The position numbers were made by a program, and so were the translations under genes. Source: Priapulus caudatus (lineage: Eukaryota > Priapulida > Priapulimorpha > Priapulimorphida > Priapulidae). From it: a DNA stretch of 64,000 nucleotides. Positions 23,955-34,214 of this stretch are shown piece by piece; within the stretch, counting starts at the first letter, position 1, and each line of letters begins with the position of its first letter. A model generated the notes under the pieces. It was not told where the DNA came from, made no database searches, and saw only the letters and a program-made list of their open reading frames with translations. The stretch covers positions 92,443 to 156,442 of the forward strand of contig NW_014577910.1 of the NCBI RefSeq assembly GCF_000485595.1, given 5' to 3'.

Positions 23955-24330
23955 TCTGCGTGATTATTATTCTGCGCAGGCACTCATTTTGGAAATCCTC
24001 CAACATTTTTACTTCTTTCTTAGTTAAGTTCGTCCATGTTTCACTGTTATTTACGAAGGAAGGTAAAACTGTGCATTTGTATAATTTTACTCTTGCTTCT
24101 ATAGTATGATTTCCATAATTTTGCTCTTCTGCCCATGATAATAATATTATTTCGCTCATCATGAAACGGCTCATCATCAACATTTTTCAGTTCGGACGCT
24201 TATCATATCGTTATAACCTCCTATATCATTAATTAAATCCCCTAGGTATGAATATTTGGTGCATTTTTTGGATTACTTGGTTGCCTATTGCCTTGGATGC
24301 CTTGGTCTCCTTCTCTATCCTTTCTTTGTT
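23955..24330 (-). pseudogene. Non-LTR retrotransposon (LINE) reverse-transcriptase C-terminal fragment
   Basis: On the minus strand the translation gives KYSYLGDLINDIGGY, then a stop, then KLYKCTVLPS...SETW, then a FQNECLRRII block. This is the order seen at the end of the reverse-transcriptase and thumb region of non-LTR retrotransposons, where ETW and the LRRI-like block are typical. At least one stop (near 24180) breaks the frame. No endonuclease or catalytic YADD part is present, so this is a dead fragment. The clade cannot be assigned. Confidence 0.75.
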
Positions 24331-24482
24331 TGTGAGTTTTATAACCGTTGTATTTGTTTTGTTCATATTAAATTATAATCTTTTTGATTCAGCTAATCTG
24401 GAGCATGACTGAGCTATTTGTTGTTACTGTTTTATAATCTCCAATTCCTAGAATATCGTCCATATATAATCATTGTCATCTT

Positions 24483-24670
24483 CTAAAACTACAGACCATC
24501 CGCTGACCGCTGTGGAGACGTGCGCCAGGCCTCGAATTTGGCGCACGTCTCCACTGCGGACAGCGCTTCATACTTGAACATCCCCCGCGGTCGCGTGCGC
24601 ATATCCCGCGGAACTGCGCGTCTCATCCGCAAAGCTGTGCCACGCAATCTTGTATCATGTCTCTCTGGAT
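24483..24670 (+). repeat. Dispersed repeat family C, copy 1, with strong hairpin
   Basis: Two perfect 15-bp arms (24512-24526 and 24540-24554, GTGGAGACGTGCGCC and its complement) flank a 13-nt loop. A GC-rich tail runs to AAGCTGTGCCACGCAATCTT. Other copies lie at 49700-49905 (inverted) and 56006-56220. Confidence 0.8.
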
Positions 24671-24679
24671 CCGCCCCTG

Positions 24680-25320
24680 CTCCTTGCGTGCATTAGAGTA
24701 TGCTAGTGCATGTGTACCCGCATCAATTGCGGTATTACTGTATATTTACCTACTTCTTTTACTTTATGATGCTTACGATTTCAGCGAACGGTTCAGGCAC
24801 CGCGACTCCCCGTTTAGAGAATTTTGGATTTTAGTTTATCGTTTATTCGTCACTCCCCGATTCAGATGACGGCTAAAGTTATTTTGTTTTGTTTTCGTAC
24901 GTTACAAAGCGATTAGTGACGCGCTGCGAGTGTATATCGATTACCATATACGGCACGAAGCGTTTTAAGGTAAAAGGCCATTAGCGCAATAGGGTTTTTA
25001 TATTTTTTTATCATTATATATCGCAGGCGCCATCTTTTGCATCCGCTGCCTCACCGACTGATCAATACAACTACACTATCGGTTTTACGTGCGGAGTTCA
25101 CTGGCGCTGTGACCGACTTTGGCATATCGGCTGTAATCGTTATAACAGAACGCTGTCGCTACGCTTAGTGAAGCCTACCTTTATAAATTATTCAATTTAA
25201 GCAACGCCAGATATGCGTAGGTGTACACAAATAGTGTTTGCATCCGCAGCTCAAACAAAATGTGGGATTGATTCATACAGTCTCGGGATATATCAGAGCA
25301 AACAACGGTTCGCGGGTCAC
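24680..25320. other. Intergenic stretch without recognisable gene
   Basis: CTGGATCCGCCCCTG at 24663-24677 is a lone hAT-like end. I see nothing further that I can name. Confidence 0.5.
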
Positions 25321-25324
25321 CGGA

Positions 25325-25625
25325 AGTGTGTACATGCGTGTATGTGCGCGCGTGCATGCGTGCGTCTCTCCGTACGCATGTGTGCGTCCGTCCGTACGCA
25401 TGTGTGCGTCCCTCCGCACGCATGTGTGCGTCTCTCCGTGCGCATGTGTGCGTGCGTCCGTACGCATGTGTGCGTGCGTCCGTACGCATGTGTGTGCATC
25501 CGTACGTTTGCGTGCGTGCGTGCGTGCGTCTGTACGCATGTGTGTGTGCGTCCGTACGCATGTGTGCGTGCGTTCGTACGTATGCGTGCGTTCGTACGTA
25601 TGCGTGCGTGCGTGGGTTCGTGCAT
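25325..25625 (+). repeat. Minisatellite of about 18 bp based on CGTACGCATGTGTGCGTC
   Basis: About 15 units of alternating purine-pyrimidine sequence with changes at the TCC/TCT/GCG positions. Every frame is open by composition, so the long open frames here are not genes. The sequence is Z-DNA-prone. Confidence 0.9.
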
Positions 25626-26113
25626 CTCTATTTGCGCCCATCCGTGTGTGTCTGTATAACCGGATACGTATGTATACACATGTTTTGTGTGTGTGTTGCC
25701 TATCAACCTTGTGCGAACAAACACAACAAATAAAACAGCTGTTGGCATGGTAACGACAATAATAGTTATAGTCACCATTGTAAATGCCATCGCCAATGTC
25801 TATCAAACCTGTTTTTTAAACACATGTAACTCAAATCTGACTAAAACTATGTCAAATTAAATCTTGCATCAACTAGACACCAGCGTCGATCCGTAGCCAG
25901 AATATAGCGCATGTGCACTCATTTCCCCCTATGGTTTATATTACATATATATACGTATATATGTATATATATATATATACGTATACTAGCTGAGCAGCAG
26001 AAATCCTGCAGACCAGCTGCTGTACAGCATCCACCGAGTGCCTACGAACGTTCAATAAACGGAAACGGCGAATTAAAAACCTGCGTCACCGTTACGTCCA
26101 TGTAGATAGGACA

Positions 26114-26157
26114 CAGGAGTGAATCAAAATCGAAGCGGCATTTTTCATTCACTCCTG
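26114..26157. mobile_element. 44-bp insertion with CAGGAGTGAAT...ATTCACTCCTG ends
   Basis: Inverted ends of 11 bp flank a short loop. Right-flank ATAGGAT (26158-26164) matches left-flank ATAGGAC (26106-26112) except for the last base, with one extra A next to the element. It has the same end sequence as the elements at 7274 and 8101. Confidence 0.65.
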
Positions 26158-26164
26158 ATAGGAT

Positions 26165-26995
26165 TAAACGCGTAGTTATCAGCAGACCACCATTCTATTC
26201 CGAATGGATCCATCCACGTCTTCCATCGTTACAGCGGAGCAAATAATCTCACCTCGTAACAAGAAGCAATGGAACAACACGGTTGCCCATTTTCCACCAG
26301 GCGACAGTAGGAAAACGCGTAGAAGATACAAGACAAGGTAGAACAATGCGTGACATAACTGCGCATTTGGATGGGCCGCAGAACAATTGAAAACTCTTAA
26401 TAAGAAAATCAAATCGCGTAATTACGCATTTGAAGACGTTTTTAGAAAGCTTACCCGAACGACGTTTTCCAGGCGCTTGCGCGTACATTAAAGGCATCAC
26501 CTTCACGGGAATACCTATAAAACATATTAACTAGCTGCACGCAAAATCAGCGTGATGTAATTCATATTGAAATCGCGTTCGGGTAACGCTGGGGTGTACT
26601 CAACCGTTTAGGAAGCTATACAGTATGCGGTTACGTACATGCACGCCAGCAATTTTATTCCCCTGCCAACGTAAACTATCACATTAAAAGAAATCTGAAA
26701 ACTGCACCTTGCTGTCTGTACCTCCTGTAGCGTACCATCTGCCGATCTACAGCGTACTTCCAATATTTTGGACAGATAATGGGCTTGAATGCACAAATTC
26801 ATCAACAATTCATCAGAGCCCATAAATATTTTATAAGGTTGCCATCCCGACTGACGCTGGCCCATAACAATATCGTACAACTATTGTTGTGCATACAATG
26901 GGTCCAATGTGTACAATATGCATCGTTTTTGTAAACATTAACTTTGATTTAATTAAAGCATCTGTACCGTAAGTAGAACCTGCCACAGAAACAAT
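26165..26995. other. Intergenic stretch without recognisable gene
   Basis: A minus-strand open frame at 26249-26506 has no recognisable similarity. Nothing else stands out. Confidence 0.45.
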
Positions 26996-27004
26996 AGGTA
27001 CAAT

Positions 27005-27044
27005 CAGAAGCGTATAATGACAAATTTGTCATTATACGCTCCTG
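27005..27044. mobile_element. 40-bp palindromic insertion, perfect 7-bp target duplication
   Basis: A 32-bp perfect palindrome (27009-27040) lies within CAGAAGCG...CGCTCCTG ends. It is flanked by perfect GTACAAT repeats (26998-27004 and 27045-27051). Confidence 0.8.
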
Positions 27045-27333
27045 GTACAATGTATTAACCAGAGACCGAACAGTGAGAGATTGGGACAGCATTGAGAATA
27101 TTTTCACTGGGTGAATAGTAGATTAATGACAAATATAACATGCCAGAAATATGACGTCAGAATGTGGGTCTAGTTCCTGGTCTCTGTAGTTTTAGACAGC
27201 CAGAATTACATATTTAGAAAAGATGGGAACCAATGGGTTAACATTTTAGGATGCTGCTCTATGTATACATGATGCAAAAAACCATGTCCAATGTAAACTA
27301 CAAAGGTGCAAAATCTGTTTGTGCATTCAATTC

Positions 27334-27339
27334 TTTATT
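27334..27339 (-). terminator. Candidate polyadenylation signal of the Sp17-like gene
   Basis: AATAAA on the minus strand (TTTATT on plus), about 540 bp past the stop codon. Confidence 0.45.
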
Positions 27340-27878
27340 CAAGTTCAGGCAGTTTCATTGTATGTTTTTTCTCCAAAATGCACACTTGCAAAACTGAAAA
27401 CTTTGGAATATTAAACAGCATAAATATACAGCAGTTAAAATTCTTTCCCTAACATGCAGTAAATTCCAAAACGACCAAAATCACACAGAGGTTTTTCAGG
27501 ATGCTTGGACCACACTCTCCCTTACCTATAAACCACCCCTGCTGCATTTGGCAATACCTCTCATAATTTTTTAGACCTACAGTGAAATCTTTGATGCATG
27601 AAAGTTCAATAAGGCGAATCTAAAGATTGATTTTGCTCACTGAAGTCCTTACTGAGCAGCATATGTAACCCCATGTTAAAATTCCAATTATTGGAGCTTC
27701 ATCATTGTGTAGATCTCATTATAACCTGAATATTGTACATAAAGTTATGATGGCATGGATAATACCATCACTACAGTGAATCATGCCGACCCTATGCTCA
27801 GATTATGGAGCCTTTGGTAGAAATAGGTAGCCTGCAAATACAATCAAAACGGCAGTGGAGTTTCTACACCAGATGGAG

Positions 27879-27958
27879 TTATTGTTCACCCCCTTCCACG
27901 TCTCCCTCAACAGCTGCTTGTTTCTTCAATGCATTCACTTCACCTCTAGCCTTGTGTC
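27879..27958 (-). CDS. Sp17-like gene, exon 4
   Basis: Acceptor TTTTATAG|GA. Completes the second IQ motif (HKARGE) and ends in TAA after a short acidic tail. Confidence 0.85.
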
Positions 27959-29204
27959 CTATAAAACAAAAAGGAAATAATGACTTTTACTAGGTTTATG
28001 CATGAACTGATTGAAACAATAATTATATACTCTGAGTAGCCATAATATCAAATATTTTCTTTGACACCAATACTGACAGTATTTATCTACAATTAAAATC
28101 GCAAAACTGGCAATCAAATTGTGAAGGAATTATTATGAATGAATTGATTAAATAATTAATAATCATAAACATACTTAATTATAATTTATGGTTTGTTCGT
28201 GTATAGAAACTTGCCTCTAAATCCAGCTTGTATTTTTGAGGCAGCTAGATTCTCCTTTGCCTGCTGTGTTTTCTTCAGTTCACCTCTAGTCTTATAACCT
28301 TTAAACCCAGCCTGGATCTTCACAGCTGCCCTGGACATTAAATTGGAATGGTTACAATTTAGAATACATCACGACTGCAAAGGAACTAGTTACTGCATGA
28401 ATCTAAATCATGAATCTAATTAGTGCATAAAATCACATCGAGGGACACATCTATCTATTTTTCTATCATATCTATAGTTGGGTTTAGACCTACATACGTT
28501 TCCATTATTTGGACAAAAAGGTTCTAGATAGTATTTTGAATGTAGCATACAGACTCCCAGCAAACACAAAAACCGTTTAATTGTTGCCTCATAGACAAAC
28601 TAGCAACACACCATTCTTGCTGTTCAATGTCCTCCTCCTCGTCACAACCCTCTTCCTCTGCGTCTGCAGCTGACCCCATAGAATCTTGGTTACCACTCTC
28701 ATCTTCTGCCTCTACAGGTTTATCATCAACTGCATCTAGATCAGCAGCATTGGACTCTGTCGTGTCATCCAACTCATGCCCATCACCTTTCACATCTGCC
28801 AGTTCAGGGCTCAGGGATCCTGAACAAAAAATATACTTTGAGTGAAAGAAGAACATTGACTGGCAAGGACGAACAAGATTGAATCCACTTAAACATTAAA
28901 CAATCTTATCATACATGAAGTTTCAGACACACAGTAGTAGCACATGTGTACACCTACACAATTTAGTATTTATAAATGATTAAAATCTTAAGCTATAATT
29001 TTGTTAATAACGTGAGGTGAGGAAAAGTAGTTATAGGCAGTTCTAACCTGATTCACGTAGGCTAAGCTGATCTGCGAAGTATTTTGCTCCAAAAGCAATT
29101 ATGTCATCCGGTTGGTTCCGAAGAACCTCGCGGCAAAATTTTGTCAACAGCCGGTCAAAACCAGGGGGCACTGTCAACTTCACAGGGGCAAACTGTACAC
29201 TCAT
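27879..29204 (-). CDS. Sperm surface protein Sp17-like (RIIa domain and IQ motifs), four exons
   Basis: Exons at 29048-29204, 28612-28819, 28215-28330 and 27879-27958 (minus) join in phase into 186 codons. Residues 1-52 form an RIIa dimerisation/docking domain (PPGFDRLLTKFCREVLRNQP, then AFGAKYF), the fold that binds A-kinase anchoring proteins. Residues 53-121 are an acidic linker. Two IQ motifs follow (IQAGFKGYKTR 127-137 and IQAGFRGHKAR 155-165), predicted to bind calmodulin, then a short tail. This is the Sp17 domain order; mammalian Sp17 is about 150 residues. The family is found in sperm flagella and other cilia. ATG at 29204 was chosen because it gives the usual MS-start just before the RIIa domain. 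The intron between exons 3 and 4 has a GC donor (GAG|GCAAGT), forced by phase and by continuity of the second IQ motif. Homology could also place it near CABYR- or ROPN1-type RIIa proteins, but the IQ motifs favour Sp17. Confidence 0.9.
28215..28330 (-). CDS. Sp17-like gene, exon 3, with GC donor
   Basis: Acceptor GTCCAG|G. Encodes the first IQ motif and the start of the second. It ends GAG|GCAAGT; no usable GT donor gives an in-phase join with the next exon. Confidence 0.85.
28612..28819 (-). CDS. Sp17-like gene, exon 2
   Basis: Acceptor TTGTTCAG|GA, donor AATG|GTGTGT. Encodes an Asp/Glu-rich low-complexity linker. The split codon across the donor restores Trp-122. Confidence 0.82.
29048..29204 (-). 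CDS. Sp17-like gene, exon 1
   Basis: Encodes the RIIa domain, residues 1-52 plus one base. The donor is CAG|GTTAGA. No in-frame ATG lies upstream within the open frame. Confidence 0.88.
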
Positions 29205-29209
29205 TTTGC

Positions 29210-30475
29210 AAAAGATGCTCACGTCCAATGGTAAAGAGTGGTTGATAACGATGGAAACCTGTTTTAAAAATTAAAACTTTCATTAAAATGCAGCAAAATT
29301 ACACAATCACTGATACAGATAGTGATAGTAATGTTTAATGAGTTACACAGTCACATATGCCCACGCCAATCTCAAACACTGACATCAATATAGCCACTTC
29401 AGGTACAGCAATGAACTGCCACTGGAGACTGGAGTACTAAGCTAGCCTAACCGTCTCCCTAGTCGCCGACGGCGACACTGCGACTGCACTGATCATAACA
29501 TTAACAATGATGATGTCATAATGTATTAAATTGCCTACGTCACGAATTTTCTATTGTAAAATTTGTAAATAAAAATTGCCATTTTTTTACATTAAAAGTA
29601 AGAACTAGGTCTAAACGGGACTAAACGTATCGTCAAATTCTTACCTAATCAATAAGATTGTTTCTCAACTAGTTAAAAATCCAAAAAACCTAGACGATTT
29701 GATATTAATGTTCCCAACATTAATTATTGCTTGCTATGAGTATGGGCTATGTATGAGTCACGAGTGTATGTTCACATCGAACAATATAGTAAAACAGGAA
29801 GTATAATTCAGCAATTTAACCATAACAAGTGCCGCAGAGCGACAGCGCTCATCTAACGTCTACTGCGGTGACTCTGTGGTGGAGTGGTGGGATTCTAGTA
29901 AACCCTGTTAGTCCCAAATGTGTTCACATACACGTACACGCCGAAACAGTGGAATGCACAGGGATGGTATCAGGAACCTTCTCAAAAGAATGTTCGTTGG
30001 GATCGTTATGAAAAGTTGCCACGAGATGGCGCGTACGTTTAAGTGTCTTCAGATTAAAGATGGAAGCTCCCATCATACATAGTAGCAACAACTATCTGCA
30101 AGAACAGATAGGTAGCAACTCATCCATTTACCTACGGCAAGCCTACAGGCTGCAATAGAGAGCTGCCACCTGTAACCAATTAACGCAGGCAAAAACCTCC
30201 ACAGTACCACCAACACATGCACTCTGGGCAGTAGCCACTGGCAGTGGCATACGTTACATGTAACATACTGACAGTACAGAATGCCATATAAATTATACGA
30301 TTTAAGGAGCATAAACCTTCTTTAACCAAATTTAGCTTTTGAAATTTCACTGTGACATTGTAGCCTCATACATCCAGGCATGTATAGATTCACTAGCAAA
30401 CCCGGCAGTCAAATTCTTTCTAACAGACAGTCAACAAACCATTGGTTTAACTCCTCCTCTGAGGGTCAAAGGTTA
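29210..30475. other. Upstream flank of the Sp17-like gene
   Basis: No TATA box at a convincing place. A C/G-rich patch (CGCCGACGGCGACACTG) lies near 29464 and might belong to a promoter. No other gene is recognised. Confidence 0.4.
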
Positions 30476-30479
30476 TCTG

Positions 30480-30990
30480 ATCACTTTACTCTTCGCATGT
30501 CAAGCAAGTAGATTTCATGGTCCTTTCAATAATGCCATAAAAATGCTAGGTCACCGCTGAAACAAAAAAGTTTTTCAATCGCTCCGTCAGACCATGTCCT
30601 CAGAAAATGTCTAAAATCTGCCTGTGCCAGTGACCTTGACCTGTGACCTCCAATTTCGGCACAGTGATGGCTTTTCCTACATGATGCTATACACCGACTA
30701 TCACGAGCCTAGGTCGACCGTTTAGATTTTGGCCGCAATTCTGCATTTCCTCCCTATACCTAAGTTAAGGAGTGAATGTTCCCCCTTCTTTACACCTTGA
30801 CCTTGACCTTTGAACCCCCAGCTTCGAACATCCAAACTCGTTTTTCGATTACCCCCCCCCACGTCCAGCCGAATATCGTGACCGTACGTCGAGCGGTTAA
30901 AGATTTGTGCCCACTGTTGACCGGACGCACGGACCACGACGGACGCACGGACGATCATCATGCCGATTCTACAAGCTAAATCTGACTATG
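30480..30990 (-). repeat. Dispersed repeat family 2, copy 2 (inverted)
   Basis: Reverse-complement relative of 18780-19300, sharing AAGTAGATTTCATGGTCCTT and CCATGTCCTCAGAAAATGTC. The right part has GGACGCACGGACGATCATCA. Confidence 0.7.
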
Positions 30991-31218
30991 TCAGATGAGC
31001 TAAAAAGTGAACAGAATTACTTATATTTGATTTATTTTTACTATTTACCGTGACGTAATCACTTTAATAACACACACTCACATAATCAATGACAATGTCA
31101 ATGTCATGTACACCGACTCAGTGAGGCTCAAGGGGTCGTTGTCGTAACCAGGTACTACGAATTAACGAGGTACATATATGTATACACAAAGTGTACCAGA
31201 CTTGTTACTACAGAAGTG

Positions 31219-31233
31219 TACCCTAACCCTAAC
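31219..31233 (+). repeat. Interstitial telomere-like repeat (short)
   Basis: Two to three CCCTAA units next to the hAT left end. Confidence 0.7.
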
Positions 31234-31234
31234 A

Positions 31235-31990
31235 CTAGGGGTGTAACGATATACGGTATATCGGTATATTGCAATATATTTTGAAAACTCGATAATCGCG
31301 ATACAACTTCCGGATATCGATATTTTACGATACGGTGGTATAATGTTAACAAGAAATAATTACTTGACACTTGCCTTTATGTCTATTTGTTAGTGGCTCG
31401 AAAAATTATGCACTGGCGGTGTATATATTAAACCAAAGCACAATGCCTGCACGGCGCATTACAGTATTACTGGTAAGCGACCACTGCATGGAGGCACTGG
31501 CGCGGTACTACTGCGCGGGCAGAGTGGGGCAGACGTGCCTGCGCGAGGCAGAGAGCATGGCAACTAGGGAGTCTATATATAGCCTATGCCACTCTGAGTG
31601 CCCGCGCACGCGCGATACAAGCTGAAGCGAGCACCCACTGTTTCAGTTTCAAGTTTCAGTTTCAGTATCAGTATTACCAATTATGCAGCAGGGTATTGTG
31701 TATTCCAGCTACGTCAGTGCCTTCCGAGAGGGTATTCAGTTACAGCGGGTGACATTGTTACGGCACAGAGGCTTGCACTGTCAGCGGAAAACATTGCCGG
31801 TGCTTCTGTTTCTCAAGAAAACATGAGAAATTAAATTATGTATATATACAATATATGATGATATTAAAACCATCAATTTTACTAATATCATGCATGGTAT
31901 ACACTTCCCAATACGTATGGAAAATATTGCAATACGGTTGTGTCGTATTGCAATATATTGGCAATACGGTTTTTGTCGCAATACTCACCG
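31235..31990 (+). mobile_element. Decayed hAT transposon
   Basis: The left end TAGGGGTGTAACGATATACG is followed by runs based on ATTGCAATATATT, which recur inverted near the right side (about 31920-31975). These are typical hAT-type subterminal repeats. It encloses the transposase remnant at 31690-31834. The right end is not sharply defined. Confidence 0.6.
31690..31834 (+). pseudogene. hAT transposase C-terminal dimerisation domain fragment
   Basis: Translation gives IPATSVPSERVFS and then, in a shifted frame, GDIVTAQRLALSAENI before a stop. SERVFS followed by (G)DIVTAQRxxLSxEN is the signature of the hAT C-terminal dimerisation region of Ac/ZBED-type transposases. One frameshift near 31740 and the absence of upstream catalytic sequence show it is dead. 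Confidence 0.82.
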
Positions 31991-31991
31991 T

Positions 31992-32044
31992 ACCTACCTA
32001 ACCTAACCCTAACCCTAACTCTAAACCCTAACCTAACCCTAAAC
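31992..32044 (+). repeat. Interstitial telomere-like repeat
   Basis: Degenerate CCTAA/CCCTAA units over about 50 bp. Confidence 0.85.
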
Positions 32045-32347
32045 ATACCTCATATAAAAATATATAAACATAATACTAAACAACCTAAAACTACCTCGGG
32101 TACATATCTGTAGTACCTGTTACGACACCGACCCTTCGTGCCTCAGTGAGTGACTCTGACCATATGCTCTGACTCTGAATCTGTGACAGTTAGTGTGGGT
32201 GATGATTATGGTAGAATATCACTCGTGAGTGAGTCTCGTATTCGTAGGCTTATACTGTATAGTCTATTCATTCGTGCTCCGTACGCCCTTGGCGAGCACG
32301 GGCCACGGACATGCCACAAGGTAGCTCCAAGAAACGGCTAGCTTATG

Positions 32348-32662
32348 CGGTGCAAATCCACTTTAGGCACCTTATAGGTATCACGAAGTGATGCACAGAA
32401 TTCTCGTGTCTCAACGTGATCACAGACTTTCCGTATATCAAGGAATGATGCAAAAACCCTAACCCTAACCCCAACCCTAACCCTAACCCTAACACACTTC
32501 GTATCGTGATACCTAAGGAGCAAGGTTATACTTTATGACTTACAGAAAGTCTTTATGACTTATGATATACAGAAAGTCTGTGCAACAGTTGATGATACAC
32601 AGAAATCTGTGCATCACTTCGTGATACCTAAGCCAAGGTGCCTAAAAAGTGGATTTGCACCG
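32348..32662. mobile_element. Inverted repeat with telomeric repeats in its loop
   Basis: Arms at 32348-32399 and 32606-32662 share GGTGCAAATCCACTTT, TATCACGAAGTGATGCACAGA and their complements. A second inner pair (CACAGACTTTC-type) lies closer to the loop. The loop holds a CCCTAA array at 32454-32494. Confidence 0.65.
32454..32494 (+). repeat. Interstitial (CCCTAA)n array
   Basis: About six to seven nearly perfect units, including one CCCCAA variant. Confidence 0.92.
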
Positions 32663-32669
32663 TGAAAGT

Positions 32670-33360
32670 TAGTCACACAGCCTGGTTGGGTTAGCGATCG
32701 TTAGCCACACGGTAGATAACGGTATCAGAACACTGTCACTACTAGTACTAGTACTACGTCGCCGTCTTGTAAGCGACCAGTGGCGCTTAAATATGAAACT
32801 AGATCTATCCAGCGCCCATTAACCACCCCTAAACTAGCACCTACACCGCTAACGATCCCCTTCAATGACCGCCATGATGAACACTCACATGTACTCACTG
32901 TACTCAACGTTGCTAAGGAGACGGCGTATCGCACGTGACTAGACTCTACACATTGCTAGGAATATATCCAATCAGAAATTATTTGTATCCGCCTAATCTT
33001 TGTTCTAAATGTTACACGCACAATATTATCACGCGTTTGCAAGCATGCTGCAGCTATGTACACATTGGCACACGGGAATACACGGACACATGCGCACGTA
33101 ATCATGCAGATATAAAGTGCGCGCACACATTAACTTACACAGACGCACGTATGGACGCGCACACGAACACGCGATCGCGCGCATACGCCCACGCATACCG
33201 AGTCCCGACACACGTGCACGCACGCACACACGCATGCGCGCACATGGTCTATGGTGTGAAACAAGTAGTAATTACATATCCATATCCCCAATTCAGATTA
33301 TGAGGGGGAGCCAAATTAAGAACAGAAAGCGAGAAGGTTGTCTGATGAGGATGGAACGAT
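32670..33360. other. Intergenic stretch with CA/CG-rich tract
   Basis: A degenerate (CGCACA)n tract occupies about 33080-33245. No gene is recognised. Confidence 0.55.
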
Positions 33361-33377
33361 AAAAACATACCGCAACT

Positions 33378-33700
33378 AGTGCACTCGGAGAGCGCAGACC
33401 TCCGCCAAGGCAGCTCAATTCTCTCACTGTGAAAAATTTTATTAATTAATTGGATCCGGATCACCACCAAAATGTCATCAATTCTAAGTTACCCCATTTC
33501 TGACCTATCCTGAAAATTTAATTAATTAATTAATTAGTTAATTAATTAATTGGATCCGGATCACCACCAAAATGTCATCAATTCTAAGTTACACCATTTC
33601 GGACCTATCCTGAAAATTTAATTAATTAATTAATTAGTTAATTAATTAATTGGATCCGGATCACCACGAAAATCACATCACTTCTAAGTTAGTAATTAAT
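33378..33700 (+). repeat. 100-bp tandem repeat with TTAATTAA spacers
   Basis: GGATCCGGATCACCAC at about 33452, 33552 and 33653 marks a period of about 100 bp, with runs of TTAATTAA between units. The left edge carries CCTCCGCCAAGG, whose complement CCTTGGCGGAGG closes the related repeat at about 45886. Confidence 0.85.
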
Positions 33701-34214
33701 TCTATCAGTTACAGTAGAAAACCCGCGTATAAGAACATCAATATTTTTCCAAAGTTAGCCTCAACAGTCTTATTTAAAGGTGCTACCTGAAAAATTAGGC
33801 TCAAAAGGTTCTTAAAAATAGTCTTAATTGTTCTACTTTTTAATATGACTACGAACCCGCGCTAGTGACTGTGAATGCATGTGTTACTCAACGTACCGTA
33901 GTGTTCATGTTAACGTGTTACCTATGGAAGTTTAGTTTCGCACATGTTTGTTTTTTTATGTTGAGATGTCAATACAAATACATGTACAATCATGTCTTAC
34001 ACGTTAACACATTAATCGACGTTCTTCATTATGCGGGTTTACTGTATATTAAAATAATAATGCAGGTACTGGTCTCAATTAACAATGCCAGGGTGCCTTG
34101 GCATTGTTATTGTTGAGGCATGCATTTGGCATGCGAGCGAGAGGCATCCGATATGTTGAGGCTCGTCTGTTTTGATTTACCTTGTTTCTTTAAGTCCCTT
34201 CATCTCATGGAAAA

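Larger units (their letters stand above)
31109..32150. mobile_element. Element with about 45-bp inverted ends containing telomere-like repeats
   Basis: Left CAGTGAGGCTCA...TGTCGTAACCAGGTACTAC (31118-31160) is matched inverted by GTAGTACCTGTTACGAC... GCCTCAGTGAG (about 32110-32150). Inside, both flanks carry CCCTAA repeats (31219-31233 and 31992-32044) that surround a hAT relic. Confidence 0.55.

Noticed and set aside
24663-24677. CTGGATCCGCCCCTG as the right end of an element starting at 22541 (CAGTGGCGGATCC)
   Set aside because: The flanks show no duplication and the enclosed 2.1 kb is made of unrelated repeats; it is probably a lone end.
25181-25806. Repetitive Thr/His/Arg and Cys/Val open frames up to 177 codons
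   Set aside because: 18-bp unit is a multiple of three, so the frames stay open; an 18-bp minisatellite explains them.
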